Part shown: positions 55,715-64,000 of the stretch, piece by piece
Layout: the number at the start of each line of letters is the position of its first letter
Position numbering within the stretch: the stretch's first letter is position 1
From: Enterobacter hormaechei subsp. hoffmannii
GTDB taxonomy: Bacteria > Pseudomonadota > Gammaproteobacteria > Enterobacterales > Enterobacteriaceae
DNA length: 64,000 nucleotides
Direction of reading: 5' to 3'
Assembly: GCF_001729745.1 (NCBI RefSeq)
Contig: NZ_CP017186.1
Span: 4,092,001 to 4,156,000, forward strand
Notes under the pieces: model-generated
Database searches by the model: none
What the model saw: only the letters and a program-made list of their open reading frames with translations
What the model was told of the DNA's origin: nothing
Translations under genes and position numbers: made by a program

Positions 55715-56236
55715 TCAGTTGCTTTCCAGCATATGAATAATCTGGTTTGCAACCACTTTAGCGCTTTGATCGTCAGTACGAATGGTCACATCAGCAATCT
55801 CTTCGTACAGAGGATTGCGTTCATCGGCCAAAGCTTCCAGAACTTCACGTGGCGGTGTTTCAACCTGCAACAACGGGCGCTTTTTATCACGCTGCGTGCG
55901 TGCCAGCTGTTTTTCGATGGTCGTCTCAAGATAGACCACTACGCCACGGGCGGAGAGACGGTTGCGGGTTTCGCGAGATTTTACAGAGCCGCCGCCTGTT
56001 GCCAGCACAATGCCCTGTTTTTCCGTGAGTTCGTTGATCACTTTTTCTTCTCGGTCACGGAAACCTTCTTCGCCTTCTACGTCGAAGACCCAGCCCACAT
56101 CCGCTCCGGTTCGTTTCTCAATCTCTTGATCAGAATCGTAAAATTCCATATTGAGTTGTTGAGCTAACTGACGCCCAATAGTGCTTTTGCCGGCACCCAT
56201 AGGCCCAACCAGAAAGATATTGCGTTTCTCTGCCAT
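55715..56236 (-). CDS. aroK: shikimate kinase I
   Basis: AroK (173 residues from [10 protein letters not shown]) phosphorylates shikimate. P-loop G-P-M-G-A-G-K-S-T is at 11-19, shikimate contacts in Y-D-S-D-Q-E-I and L-A-T-G-G-G-S. An 18-codon upstream extension is rejected by length. It is the first gene of the aroK-aroB-damX-dam unit. Confidence 0.97.
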   Translation of the reverse strand: MAEKRNIFLVGPMGAGKSTIGRQLAQQLNMEFYDSDQEIEKRTGADVGWVFDVEGEEGFRDREEKVINELTEKQGIVLATGGGSVKSRETRNRLSARGVVVYLETTIEKQLARTQRDKKRPLLQVETPPREVLEALADERNPLYEEIADVTIRTDDQSAKVVANQIIHMLESN

Positions 56237-56522
56237 TTTTTCGGTACTACTAAGACTATTCGTTAATGGTAATCCCCGCTGCGCAGACACCCGGCGTAGC
56301 AGGACATGAACTGAAACCTCATTTGCAATAGAGCGAGAGTCAGACGAAAAATTATCTCAATACTCCGGCTTGTTTGGCAACTGATTAAATCACCGTTCCC
56401 GGCGCATAAGGAAATAAGACGTAAGTCCAACTCAAATCGGTACTCCTTGTATGCTAATTCATGCCCCACGTCAAACATCTGCAACAAACTGAATGCAAAA
56501 TCATTGCGGGGATCGTTACCCA
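56237..56522 (-). promoter_or_regulatory. hofQ-aroK gap (aroK leader)
   Basis: This 286-bp stretch has no gene. On the minus strand it forms the upstream region of aroK, where E. coli has the operon promoters and an untranslated leader. A GC-rich imperfect stem near 56275-56303 lies close to the aroK start. I could not pick a single convincing promoter. Confidence 0.45.
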
Positions 56523-57761
56523 TTAATGAATACTGACCAGACGTGGCGTGATAAACACCACTAACTCGCGCCGTTCGTTATCTTTTCCGTCATGGCGGAA
56601 CAGCTGACCCAGCCACGGAATGTTGCCCAGCACGGGCACGCTGTCGCGTCCGGTTTTATTCTTTTGCGAAAAGATCCCGCCCAGCGCGAGCGTTTCCCCA
56701 CTTTTTACCTCTACCTGCGTTTCGATCTCCTGCTTATCAATCGCCAGCGTTTCGCCGTCCGCCTGTTGCAGCACCTGGCCAGGCATATTTTCACTGATAT
56801 GCAGCTTCAGACGAACGCGGCCGCCCGGGAGCACCACCGGCGTGACCTCCATGCCTAATACCGCCTCTTTAAACTCAACGGAGGTCGCTCCGCTTTCGCC
56901 GCTGGAAACCTGATACGGGATTTCGCTGCCCTGCTTGATGCTGGCCGGCTGCATGTGCGACGCCAGTAGCCGCGGGCTGGCGATGATATCCACCTGCTGC
57001 TTTTGCTCAAGCGCCGACAACTCAAGATCCAGCATCCTGCCGTTGATGCGCCCGATATTAAACCCAACGTGTGTGGTTGCATTGGCCACCGACAGGTCAG
57101 CGCCCAACGTCGTGACCTGACCCACCTTACCGGCCTCCGTTGCGTCAGCGAGGTTCCATTTCACCCCCAGTTCACGCAGGCTTTTTTCACTAATGGTCAC
57201 AATCTGCGCCGCCAGTTCTACCTGCTCGACGGGCAGATCCATCTGCGCTGCCCAGCGCTGGAGCATATCCACCACCGACTTGTTATCCCTGACCAGGAGA
57301 CGGTTGGTGCGCTTGTCGACGGAGAGACTGCCTTTCGGGCTTAAGAGCTTTTCCGCCGCTTTTTGCAATTCGGCCGCATCCGCATAAGCAAACGGAATGC
57401 TGTGAGAGAGCAGCGGAGCGTCGAGCAGACGCTGGGCCCGCTCCTGCTCTTTACGCGTCTGTTGCTCCCGCTGCCAGGCCGCCGTATGCACATAAAAAAT
57501 GCCGCCCTCTTCCCGCAATACCAGCCCGGCACTGTTCACTACCGTCTGAAGCGCCTGCCTCCAGGGCACCCGCGTTAGATTCAGCGAAAGCGAACCGCTG
57601 ACATCCGGCGACACCACCAGATTGCGATCCTCCTGCGCTACCATCGCCTGTAATACCTGCACCACCGGGACATCATCCACCAGCAGGGTGACCGGTTTTG
57701 GCGTCGCGGCCCACAGGGGCTGGCTGAGTGCCGCCAGTAACAGCCCTATCCATATCTTCAC
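56523..57761 (-). CDS. hofQ: secretin-like DNA uptake/pilus outer-membrane protein HofQ
   Basis: HofQ (412 residues, the E. coli length) is a PilQ-type secretin that forms an outer-membrane ring for type IV pili or DNA uptake. It has a signal peptide ending L-W-A (about residue 18) and N-domains to about 200. The secretin core follows (V-E-F-K-E-A-V-L-G-M-E-V-T-P and the end V-F-I-T-P-R-L-V). It starts at GTG 57761 with AAGGA 9 nt upstream. Its first 89 nt lie inside hofP. In E. coli it allows use of DNA as a nutrient. Confidence 0.92.
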   Translation of the reverse strand: MKIWIGLLLAALSQPLWAATPKPVTLLVDDVPVVQVLQAMVAQEDRNLVVSPDVSGSLSLNLTRVPWRQALQTVVNSAGLVLREEGGIFYVHTAAWQREQQTRKEQERAQRLLDAPLLSHSIPFAYADAAELQKAAEKLLSPKGSLSVDKRTNRLLVRDNKSVVDMLQRWAAQMDLPVEQVELAAQIVTISEKSLRELGVKWNLADATEAGKVGQVTTLGADLSVANATTHVGFNIGRINGRMLDLELSALEQKQQVDIIASPRLLASHMQPASIKQGSEIPYQVSSGESGATSVEFKEAVLGMEVTPVVLPGGRVRLKLHISENMPGQVLQQADGETLAIDKQEIETQVEVKSGETLALGGIFSQKNKTGRDSVPVLGNIPWLGQLFRHDGKDNERRELVVFITPRLVSIH

Positions 57762-58077
57762 TTTTTTTCGTTCCTTCTCGCTGCCATGTCCATCGTTTCG
57801 GCTCGCACATCTCGCCGACATCAACGGTTAGTTGTTGTGTATCTATCGCACTCACACGCCAGCCTGGCGGTAACCGCATCTGCGTTTTTACCCGGTGCCA
57901 GCGGTTCTGCCCGTCCTGCATAAGGCCGATATCCCTGCTGCCGCTGACGACTCCCTGATACCGCCACTGGCTGAGTTGCCCTGCTGCGCAACGCTCTTCC
58001 GGCACGGAGAAGGGATCCCGCATCCCGGTCAGGAAAAGCGGAGAAAGCAGGATCAGCAAACGGGTTTTACTGCGCAT
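57673..58077 (-). CDS. hofP: pilus/DNA-uptake assembly protein HofP (PilP-like)
   Basis: HofP (134 residues) has a short hydrophobic N-terminus and the PilP-like segment M-R-D-P-F (near 19), then E-L/L-S-Q-W-R-Y-Q-G. It would link inner-membrane PilN/O-like proteins to the HofQ secretin. It overlaps hofO by 11 nt and hofQ by 89 nt. Confidence 0.88.
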   Translation of the reverse strand: MRSKTRLLILLSPLFLTGMRDPFSVPEERCAAGQLSQWRYQGVVSGSRDIGLMQDGQNRWHRVKTQMRLPPGWRVSAIDTQQLTVDVGEMCEPKRWTWQREGTKKSEDMDRAVTGGTQPAPVGRDAKTGHPAGG

Positions 58078-58519
58078 GACCGATCTCCAGTTGCAGGCTA
58101 AGGCGTAGCTGTTTTCCCTGTGGGGTGATGGAAAACGCGCTCACCCGCACGTTCTCAAGCGCCAGCCGGGAAAAGAGCGCCGGAACTGCGCCCCACAAGG
58201 CATCCAGCGCCAGCTCTCCCCCACTCTGCTGCGGTTTCCAGTACACCAGCCTTGCGTCCTCACGCTGAAATGCCAGCGGAGAAAAGGGCTGCACCGGCTT
58301 CACTTGCGTAACCACAGGTCGCCGCCCGGCCTTCGGCCACAGCGAGGCGTTGATTCGCTTCGCACTGCTGGCCTGCACCTGAATATCGGCGTAGCACAGA
58401 GCAGCGGGTCTGAGCAGCGCTCCCCAAATCGCAAACGCAACGATCCCCGACGCGATCAACCAGCAAAGGACGCGCCGGGAAGGACGTGCATCTGTCCAGC
58501 GTTGATACCAGATGCCCAC
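58067..58519 (-). CDS. hofO: pilus/DNA-uptake assembly protein HofO (PilO-like)
   Basis: HofO (150 residues) has one membrane span near residues 17-36 and a periplasmic domain with G-G-E-L-A-L-D-A-L-W and F-S-R-L-A. It starts at GTG 58519, 3 nt after hofN, with GGAGG inside the hofN end. PilO-like proteins form the inner-membrane alignment complex with PilN and PilP. Confidence 0.85.
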   Translation of the reverse strand: MGIWYQRWTDARPSRRVLCWLIASGIVAFAIWGALLRPAALCYADIQVQASSAKRINASLWPKAGRRPVVTQVKPVQPFSPLAFQREDARLVYWKPQQSGGELALDALWGAVPALFSRLALENVRVSAFSITPQGKQLRLSLQLEIGHAQ

Positions 58520-58522
58520 TGG

Positions 58523-59017
58523 CTACCTCCGGCTATGCAGTTGAAAAGAGAACATCCATCGCCCCTGGCTATCCTGTTGCAATTCGCCTGCCGGTCCGGG
58601 GTTAAACCCCGTCACCCTTTTCAGCGCATCGGTCATGGCAGAGAGCGTCGGGAGTGAGGTGGTATAGCCCGTCAGGATCAGCGAGGGTGGCTGATAACGC
58701 AGCGCCGTCAGCCACGCCTGCCGGGGCATTGCACTGGCAAGGGATTCAAGCGCGGGTTGCCATGCCACCGTCTCGGGCGGCTGCGAAGGGGGTTCCAGCC
58801 CCGCAGACTGCGGCTGACGGGCTTTCAATACCTTCTGCACCGCACGCGTTCCCGCCAGATCGCTCTGCAACGCCTGTGACGCGAGAGTCTGCGTCGCCCG
58901 AAGGCTGACGCCTCCCGCCAGCATCACCAACAATGAGGCGGTAAACAGCAGCCCCCAAAAACGCAGGCGCTGATTACGTTGCTGCCGACGCCAGGGTAAA
59001 AGATTGGGCATGCTCAT
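58523..59017 (-). CDS. hofN: pilus/DNA-uptake assembly protein HofN (PilN-like)
   Basis: HofN (164 residues) has the PilN N-terminal motif N-L-L-P-W-R (residues 5-10) that binds PilM, then a membrane span about 20-40 and a periplasmic domain. The ATG overlaps the hofM stop (TAATG), so the two are coupled. Confidence 0.88.
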   Translation of the reverse strand: MSMPNLLPWRRQQRNQRLRFWGLLFTASLLVMLAGGVSLRATQTLASQALQSDLAGTRAVQKVLKARQPQSAGLEPPSQPPETVAWQPALESLASAMPRQAWLTALRYQPPSLILTGYTTSLPTLSAMTDALKRVTGFNPGPAGELQQDSQGRWMFSFQLHSRR

Positions 59018-59790
59018 TACGGCGCCTCGCTCATGGCCAGCGCCAGGGCGACGGTGTAATCAGCACCACATTCTGGCAACGGCGGCTGACACAGCGTCAC
59101 CGCTTCCCACGGATCGCGGGCAGCATCAAACACGGCGATATCAGAAGGAGAAAGCGCAAGCAACGCCGCCAGCTCATTCACCGTCGCCGCTTCTGTGGTG
59201 TAGCGCCGCCCCCACTGGTGACGCATCGCCCACAACCACTGGTCTTTATCCCTCCAGGCTACGCACCGGACGGGGGCAACAGCAGAGAGAAGATTAGCCA
59301 GTGCGCCGGCATCCGGGACGATTGCGGCCAGGCGCAAACGCAGCGCTTTCGCCAGCGACAACAGGGTATCGACCTCTCTGTTTTGCGCGGCGGTAACCTG
59401 AAAAGTGTTGCTGAACGTATCCTGCGCGTAGTCAAAGCAGAGCGTATCGGGAGGCATCTCCAGCTCACGCGCTAATGCGGCGCCTACCCAGGTGAGCTGT
59501 TCGCTGTCACGCAAGTTAACGGATGGACGGGGCAACGCGCGTTGCAGAACGCGCGTTGCCGGAAATGAGAGAAATACCCGATGCGAGTGCGGCAATGTTT
59601 TCCGCCAGCCACGTAATGCGTTAACCAGTTGTTCTGGCTTAAGTATTTTGCCTTCACCCATAACCCCGTCCGACAGCGGCACCGCCCACCAGCGCCGTAA
59701 ACGCCAGCCGGCCCGCTCTCTGGTCAGCGCCACGGCAATCACCTTATCCTGTTGAATATGAACGCCTGTTTGCCACGTTTTAAAAGCCAT
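59017..59790 (-). CDS. hofM: pilus/DNA-uptake assembly protein HofM (PilM-like)
   Basis: HofM (257 residues) is a cytoplasmic actin-like PilM relative. It begins the hofMNOPQ unit, divergent from mrcA with a 120-bp gap, the E. coli order. In PilM systems it anchors the PilN tail. The ATP site is not well conserved by eye. Confidence 0.86.
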   Translation of the reverse strand: MAFKTWQTGVHIQQDKVIAVALTRERAGWRLRRWWAVPLSDGVMGEGKILKPEQLVNALRGWRKTLPHSHRVFLSFPATRVLQRALPRPSVNLRDSEQLTWVGAALARELEMPPDTLCFDYAQDTFSNTFQVTAAQNREVDTLLSLAKALRLRLAAIVPDAGALANLLSAVAPVRCVAWRDKDQWLWAMRHQWGRRYTTEAATVNELAALLALSPSDIAVFDAARDPWEAVTLCQPPLPECGADYTVALALAMSEAP

Positions 59791-59910
59791 ACTTCACGAT
59801 CTCCTTATCGCCCGTCGGAGTGACGGCTATATCAATGAATCAGGCTTGCCTTTATACTACCGCGCGATTGTTTAGAAACTGCCCAGGCTAAACCAAATGG
59901 GAAATCTCCG

Positions 59911-62463
59911 GTGAAGTTCGTAAAGTATTTATTGATCCTTGCAGTCTGTTGCATTCTGCTGGGAGCAGGCTCGATTATTGGTTTGTACAAATATGTCGAG
60001 CCGCAACTCCCTGATGTCGCCACACTTCGTGATGTGCGGCTTCAGATCCCTATGCAGGTCTATAGCGCCGATGGTGAACTGATGGCGCAATACGGCGAGA
60101 AACGTCGTATCCCACTGACCTTAAATCAAATTCCACCCGTGATGGTGAAGGCTTTTATCGCCACCGAGGACAGCCGTTTTTACGAGCACCACGGTGTCGA
60201 TCCGGTCGGTATTTTCCGTGCGGCAAGCGTGGCGCTGTTCTCCGGTCATGCCTCTCAGGGGGCAAGTACCATTACCCAGCAGCTGGCGCGTAACTTCTTC
60301 CTCAGCCCGGAAAAGACGCTGATACGTAAGATCAAAGAAGTGTTCCTCGCGATCCGCATTGAGCAACTGCTGAGCAAAGACGAGATCCTTGAGCTTTACC
60401 TCAACAAGATCTATCTGGGCTACCGCGCCTATGGCGTAGGGGCTGCGGCTCAGGTCTATTTCGGTAAGTCGATCGATCAGCTCACGCTGAGCGAAATGGC
60501 GACCATTGCCGGCCTGCCAAAAGCACCATCAACGTTTAACCCGCTCTACTCGCTGGACCGCGCCACCGCGCGCCGTAACGTTGTGCTATCGCGTATGTTG
60601 AGCGAAGGCTACATCAGCCAGGATGAGTACGATCGGGCACGCAGCGATGTGATTGATGCCAATTACCATGCACCGGAAATTGCTTTCTCATCGCCGTATC
60701 TGACGGAAATGGTTCGCCAGGAGATGGTGCGCCGCTACGGCGACAAAGCATATGAAGACGGCTATCGCGTTTACACCACCGTGACCCGCAAGGTGCAGCA
60801 GGCTGCCCAGCAGGCGGTGCGTAATAACGTGATGGATTACGATATGCGTCACGGCTATCGCGGCCCGTCCAACGTGCTGTGGAGAGTGGGCGAAGGCGCA
60901 TGGGACAGCAAAAAAATTACTGATTCCCTGAAAGCGCTGCCGACCTATGGCCCGCTGCGTCCGGCGGTGGTCACCCAGGCCGATCCGCAGGAAGCGGTGG
61001 CGATGATGGCCGATGGTACATCCGTTTCGCTGCGTATGGAGGGTATCCGCTGGGCGCGTCCGTACCGTTCTGACACCCTTCAGGGGCCTACTCCACGTAA
61101 AGTGACGGATGTGGTACAAACCGGACAACAAATCTGGGTGCGTCAGGTAGGCGATGCCTGGTGGCTGGCACAGGTGCCGGACGTCAACTCTGCCCTGGTC
61201 TCCATCAATCCGCAGAACGGTGCCGTGATGGCGCTGGTTGGCGGGTTCGATTTCAACCAGAGCAAATTTAACCGCGCAACCCAGGCGCTGCGTCAGGTCG
61301 GTTCGAACATCAAACCGTTCCTGTATACCGCGGCGATGGACAAGGGGCTAACGCTCGCCAGCATTCTCAACGACGTGCCAATTTCCCGATGGGATGCCGG
61401 TGCGGGCTCTGACTGGCAGCCGAAGAACTCTCCGGCGCAATACGCTGGCCCTATCCGTCTGCGTCAGGGCCTTGGCCAGTCGAAGAACGTGGTCATGGTT
61501 CGCGCGATGCGTGCGATGGGCGTTGATTATGCGGCAGAGTATCTGCAACGCTTCGGCTTCCCGGCGCAAAACATCGTTCATACCGAATCTTTGGCGCTCG
61601 GCTCCGCGTCCTTCACGCCGCTCCAGGTCGCGCGTGGCTACTCGGTAATGGCAAACGGCGGCTTCCTGGTCGATCCGTATTTCATCAGCAAAATCGAGAA
61701 CGATCAGGGCGGCGTACTGTTTGAAGCGAAGCCGAAAATTGCCTGCCCTGAATGCGATATTCCGGTGATTTACGGCGACACGCCAAAATCCAATGTCCTT
61801 GAAAACAAGGATATGGAAGATGTTGCCATCTCTCAGGAACGACAGAATCTGGCGGTGCCGCAGCCTCAGCTGGAACAGGCCAATCAGGCGCTGGTCGCCC
61901 AGAGTGGCGCGCAGGAGTATGCTCCACACGTGATCAGCACGCCGCTGTCGTTCCTGATTAAGAGCGCGCTAAACACCAACATCTTTGGCGAACCGGGCTG
62001 GCAAGGCACCGGCTGGCGAGCGGGCCGCGATTTGCAGCGCCGCGACATCGGCGGCAAAACAGGCACAACCAACAGCTCAAAAGATGCCTGGTTCTCAGGT
62101 TATGGCCCGGGCGTTGTCACCTCGGTCTGGATTGGTTTTGACGATCACCGCCGCACTCTGGGGCGCACAACCGCTTCTGGCGCGATTAAAGATCAGATTT
62201 CCGGTTACGAGGGTGGGGCTAAGAGTGCGCAACCGGCCTGGGATGCTTACATGAAGGCCGCTCTCGAGGGCGTGCCGGAGCAGCCGCTAACGCCTCCGCC
62301 GGGCATTGTCACGATCAATATTGACCGCAGCACCGGACAGCTCGCGAATGGCGGCAACAGCCGTGCCGAGTATTTCATCGAGGGTACGCAGCCAACCACG
62401 CAGGCGGTGCATGAGGTGGGTACCGAAATCATTGATAACGGCGAAACGCACGAACTGTTCTGA
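59911..62463 (+). CDS. mrcA: penicillin-binding protein 1A
   Basis: PBP1A (850 residues) makes and cross-links peptidoglycan. It has a membrane anchor (about 6-28) and a glycosyltransferase domain with catalytic E86 (T-E-D-S-R-F-Y-E-H-H). An OB-like domain leads to the transpeptidase with S465-x-x-K468 (G-S-N-I-K-P-F), S-x-N near 524 and K-T-G-T near 715. It is activated by LpoA in E. coli. Confidence 0.98.
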   Translation: MKFVKYLLILAVCCILLGAGSIIGLYKYVEPQLPDVATLRDVRLQIPMQVYSADGELMAQYGEKRRIPLTLNQIPPVMVKAFIATEDSRFYEHHGVDPVGIFRAASVALFSGHASQGASTITQQLARNFFLSPEKTLIRKIKEVFLAIRIEQLLSKDEILELYLNKIYLGYRAYGVGAAAQVYFGKSIDQLTLSEMATIAGLPKAPSTFNPLYSLDRATARRNVVLSRMLSEGYISQDEYDRARSDVIDANYHAPEIAFSSPYLTEMVRQEMVRRYGDKAYEDGYRVYTTVTRKVQQAAQQAVRNNVMDYDMRHGYRGPSNVLWRVGEGAWDSKKITDSLKALPTYGPLRPAVVTQADPQEAVAMMADGTSVSLRMEGIRWARPYRSDTLQGPTPRKVTDVVQTGQQIWVRQVGDAWWLAQVPDVNSALVSINPQNGAVMALVGGFDFNQSKFNRATQALRQVGSNIKPFLYTAAMDKGLTLASILNDVPISRWDAGAGSDWQPKNSPAQYAGPIRLRQGLGQSKNVVMVRAMRAMGVDYAAEYLQRFGFPAQNIVHTESLALGSASFTPLQVARGYSVMANGGFLVDPYFISKIENDQGGVLFEAKPKIACPECDIPVIYGDTPKSNVLENKDMEDVAISQERQNLAVPQPQLEQANQALVAQSGAQEYAPHVISTPLSFLIKSALNTNIFGEPGWQGTGWRAGRDLQRRDIGGKTGTTNSSKDAWFSGYGPGVVTSVWIGFDDHRRTLGRTTASGAIKDQISGYEGGAKSAQPAWDAYMKAALEGVPEQPLTPPPGIVTINIDRSTGQLANGGNSRAEYFIEGTQPTTQAVHEVGTEIIDNGETHELF

Positions 62464-62476
62464 CGCCAACAAAAAA

Positions 62477-62509
62477 GCCGGGCGGTGGCGACGCCTGACC
62501 CGGCCTACA
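62477..62509. repeat. single REP element
   Basis: GCCGGGCGGTGGCGACGCCT...CCCGGCCTACA lies right after mrcA, the same family as the three paired elements elsewhere in the window, but alone. Confidence 0.75.
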
Positions 62510-62516
62510 GCGTAAT

Positions 62517-62546
62517 GCAAAACGGCAACCATCGGTTGCCGTTTTT
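62517..62546. terminator. mrcA/nudE bidirectional terminator
   Basis: A stem ACGGCAACC/GGTTGCCGT with the loop ATC has T5 to the right and A4 to the left, between the converging mrcA and nudE ends. Confidence 0.88.
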
Positions 62547-62556
62547 ACGGGTGGCG

Positions 62557-63117
62557 CTACAAACGCCCCTGCCCCTTCAGCCACTCCCGCACCAGGAACA
62601 GTGCGCTCACGTTGCGTGCCTCGTTAAAGTCAGGATCTTCCAGCAAATCCATCAGGTGGGCCAGCGGCCAGCGAACCTGCGGCAGCGGTTCCGGCTCGTC
62701 TCCTTCCAGCGATTCAGGATAGAGATCTTCCGCGACAACAATGTTCATTTTGCTGGAGAAATAGGACGGCGCCATGCTCAGCTTTTTCAGGAACGTCAGC
62801 TCTTTCGCGCCAAAGCCGACCTCTTCTTTCAGCTCCCGGTTTGCCGCTTCAAACACCGTTTCGCCCGGATCGATCAGTCCTTTGGAGAAGCCCAGCTCGT
62901 AGGATTCTGTGCCCACAGCGTATTCACGAATGAGGATCAGGTGCTCGTCGACGATAGGCACTATCATCACCGCTTCACGCGAGGAGGGGCGCATACGCTC
63001 ATAAACACGACGCACACCGTTGCTGAACTCCAGATCCACGCTTTCAACATTAAACAGACGCGATTTTGCGACGGTTTCAACATTCAGAATGGTGGGCTTT
63101 TGTAAGGGTTTGGTCAT
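62557..63117 (-). CDS. nudE: ADP compounds hydrolase NudE
   Basis: NudE (186 residues) is a Nudix enzyme that hydrolyses ADP-ribose, NADH and Ap3A. The Nudix box G-x5-E-x7-R-E-x2-E-E-x-G-F is present (G-L-I-D-P-G-E-T through E-E-V-G-F, about 80-103). Its role is turnover of adenine-nucleotide compounds. It is divergent from igaA. Confidence 0.95.
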   Translation of the reverse strand: MTKPLQKPTILNVETVAKSRLFNVESVDLEFSNGVRRVYERMRPSSREAVMIVPIVDEHLILIREYAVGTESYELGFSKGLIDPGETVFEAANRELKEEVGFGAKELTFLKKLSMAPSYFSSKMNIVVAEDLYPESLEGDEPEPLPQVRWPLAHLMDLLEDPDFNEARNVSALFLVREWLKGQGRL

Positions 63118-63444
63118 CTTGACGGGTCTTTGCTGGGTGAACTGGCTTTATTGTGCGATACGCCGCACGGTTTCGGCAATGTCAATTGCTCTTTATTTAC
63201 ATTTATGCAACGTAACTGTAGGCAATTCTCATTTCAAAACAAATGTCAAGAGGTTGAAAAGTTTCCAGGAATTTGCTGATATCGCGCCGGAACAGGCTTT
63301 GTTATCATTACCGGTCACTGGGATGCGCGTCAACATGCTCAAGTTAGACTCCATACTTGCCGATAGCCGACCACAGAATCTCATTCATTGTACAAAAGGT
63401 GCGTCTGACAACACCTGTAAGAAGATAAGTAAGATGGGGAAAGC
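63118..63444. other. nudE-igaA intergenic region
   Basis: A 327-bp gap without a recognisable gene. A TTGACA on the minus strand near 63179 could be a -35 of nudE, but the matching -10 is poor. The igaA ribosome site is GGGGA at 63436-63440. An open frame through part of the gap shows no family and I do not call it. Confidence 0.45.
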
Positions 63445-64000
63445 ATGAGCACCATTTTGATTTTTCTCGCTGCTGTGCTGGCCTGCGCGTCGATTGCGGT
63501 GTGGGTATTCAGGCGCCGCGTACATCGCCGTTATCGGCTGCCCTTTTTGAACGCGTTTGCCGGGGCAAACACGCGCAAGCTTTCGCCAGAGGAACGCAGC
63601 ACCGTTGAGCAGTATCTCGACACGCTGAACCGATCCCGGCTTTCGCCTGGCCCTACCGGCGCCAGCGCCGCCCCCGTATCGCTCAACCTGAACGCCCAAA
63701 GCGACACCGTTCTGTGCGTAACGCGCTCCATTACCCGCTACGGCATCACAACCGACGATCCCAACAAATGGCGTTACTATCTCGACTCTGTTGAAGTGCA
63801 CCTGCCTCCCTTCTGGGAGCAGTATATCAACGACGAAAACAGCGTCGAGCTCATCCATACCGATACGCTGCCGCTGGTTATCTCCCTTAATGGTCATACT
63901 CTGAGCGAATATGTTCAGGAAGCGCCACGCTTTGCGCTGGAACGCGCAAGCGGAACGCAGGCCTCTATTCGTGGTGAAGAGACAGAGCAGATTGAACTGC
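63445..64000 (+). CDS. igaA: intracellular growth attenuator IgaA (partial)
   Basis: The first 185 codons are present; the gene runs off the right edge. IgaA is an essential inner-membrane protein that holds down the Rcs envelope-stress phosphorelay through RcsD. The N-terminus is a membrane span (about 2-24), then a cytoplasmic domain with the conserved segment D-D-P-N-K-W-R-Y-Y-L-D-S-V-E-V-H-L-P. It is called yrfF in E. coli and mucM in related species. Confidence 0.95.
   Translation, partial: MSTILIFLAAVLACASIAVWVFRRRVHRRYRLPFLNAFAGANTRKLSPEERSTVEQYLDTLNRSRLSPGPTGASAAPVSLNLNAQSDTVLCVTRSITRYGITTDDPNKWRYYLDSVEVHLPPFWEQYINDENSVELIHTDTLPLVISLNGHTLSEYVQEAPRFALERASGTQASIRGEETEQIEL

Noticed and set aside
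63020..63448. Open frame of 142 codons spanning the nudE start and the igaA upstream gap
   Set aside because: Its first third is the antisense of nudE, the rest shows no family, it has no ribosome site, and it ends just inside igaA.

Overview
This window is chromosomal DNA of an enteric gammaproteobacterium. Nearly every gene has a close Escherichia coli counterpart in the same order, from the ribosomal alpha/spc/S10 operons through str, fkpA-slyX-slyD, kef, crp, argD-pabA, nir-cysG, trpS-gph-rpe-dam-damX-aroBK and hofMNOPQ to mrcA, nudE and igaA. A complete malonate decarboxylase (mdc) locus between yheS and yheT, a short gspO, and no chiA between bfd and tufA point to Enterobacter or a near relative rather than Escherichia. 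The genus is inferred from gene content recalled from memory, not from a search.

Layout. Positions 1-11420 are, on the minus strand, the start of the alpha operon (rpsK partial, rpsM), the spc operon (rpmJ back to rplN) and the S10 operon (rpsQ back to rpsJ), each with a readable promoter and known types of r-protein control leader. Positions 11620-12820 hold an orphan prepilin peptidase and the iron store pair bfr-bfd, the latter behind a Fur-type box. Positions 12999-19292 hold the str operon (tufA, fusA, rpsG, rpsL) and the tRNA 2-thiolation genes tusBCD with yheO. Positions 19460-26079 hold the prolyl isomerases fkpA and slyD, slyX, yheV, the glutathione-gated K+ efflux pair kefB-kefG and the ABC-F ATPase yheS. 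Positions 26095-34176 are the mdc island: regulator mdcR convergent with the operon mdcABCDE-F-GH. Positions 34405-43280 hold yheT, yheU, prkB, yhfA, crp, yhfK, argD, pabA, a fused yhfG-fic gene and ppiA. Positions 43559-49695 hold tsgA, nirBD, cysG and yhfL, with nirC absent. Positions 49830-59790 hold trpS-gph-rpe-dam-damX-aroB-aroK and hofQPONM, all on the minus strand. Positions 59911-64000 hold mrcA, nudE and the start of igaA.

How the parts work together. Most of the window is housekeeping: translation, tRNA thiolation, envelope folding, K+ homeostasis, shikimate and arginine/folate supply, nitrite reduction with its siroheme cofactor supply, DNA methylation and peptidoglycan synthesis. 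The mdc genes are a self-contained metabolic module (malonate uptake, prosthetic-group synthesis, ACP loading, decarboxylation) with its own LysR regulator and a likely operator. The most unusual locus is the fic region. Here the N-terminus of the antitoxin YhfG, with its inhibitory S-x3-E helix motif, is joined in frame to the catalytic part of Fic, so a two-gene toxin-antitoxin pair has become one self-inhibited or decaying protein. Other departures from the E. coli layout are loss of nirC with a hairpin at the junction, loss of the methylase half of gspO, and three paired REP (BIME) elements plus one single REP element in gene gaps.
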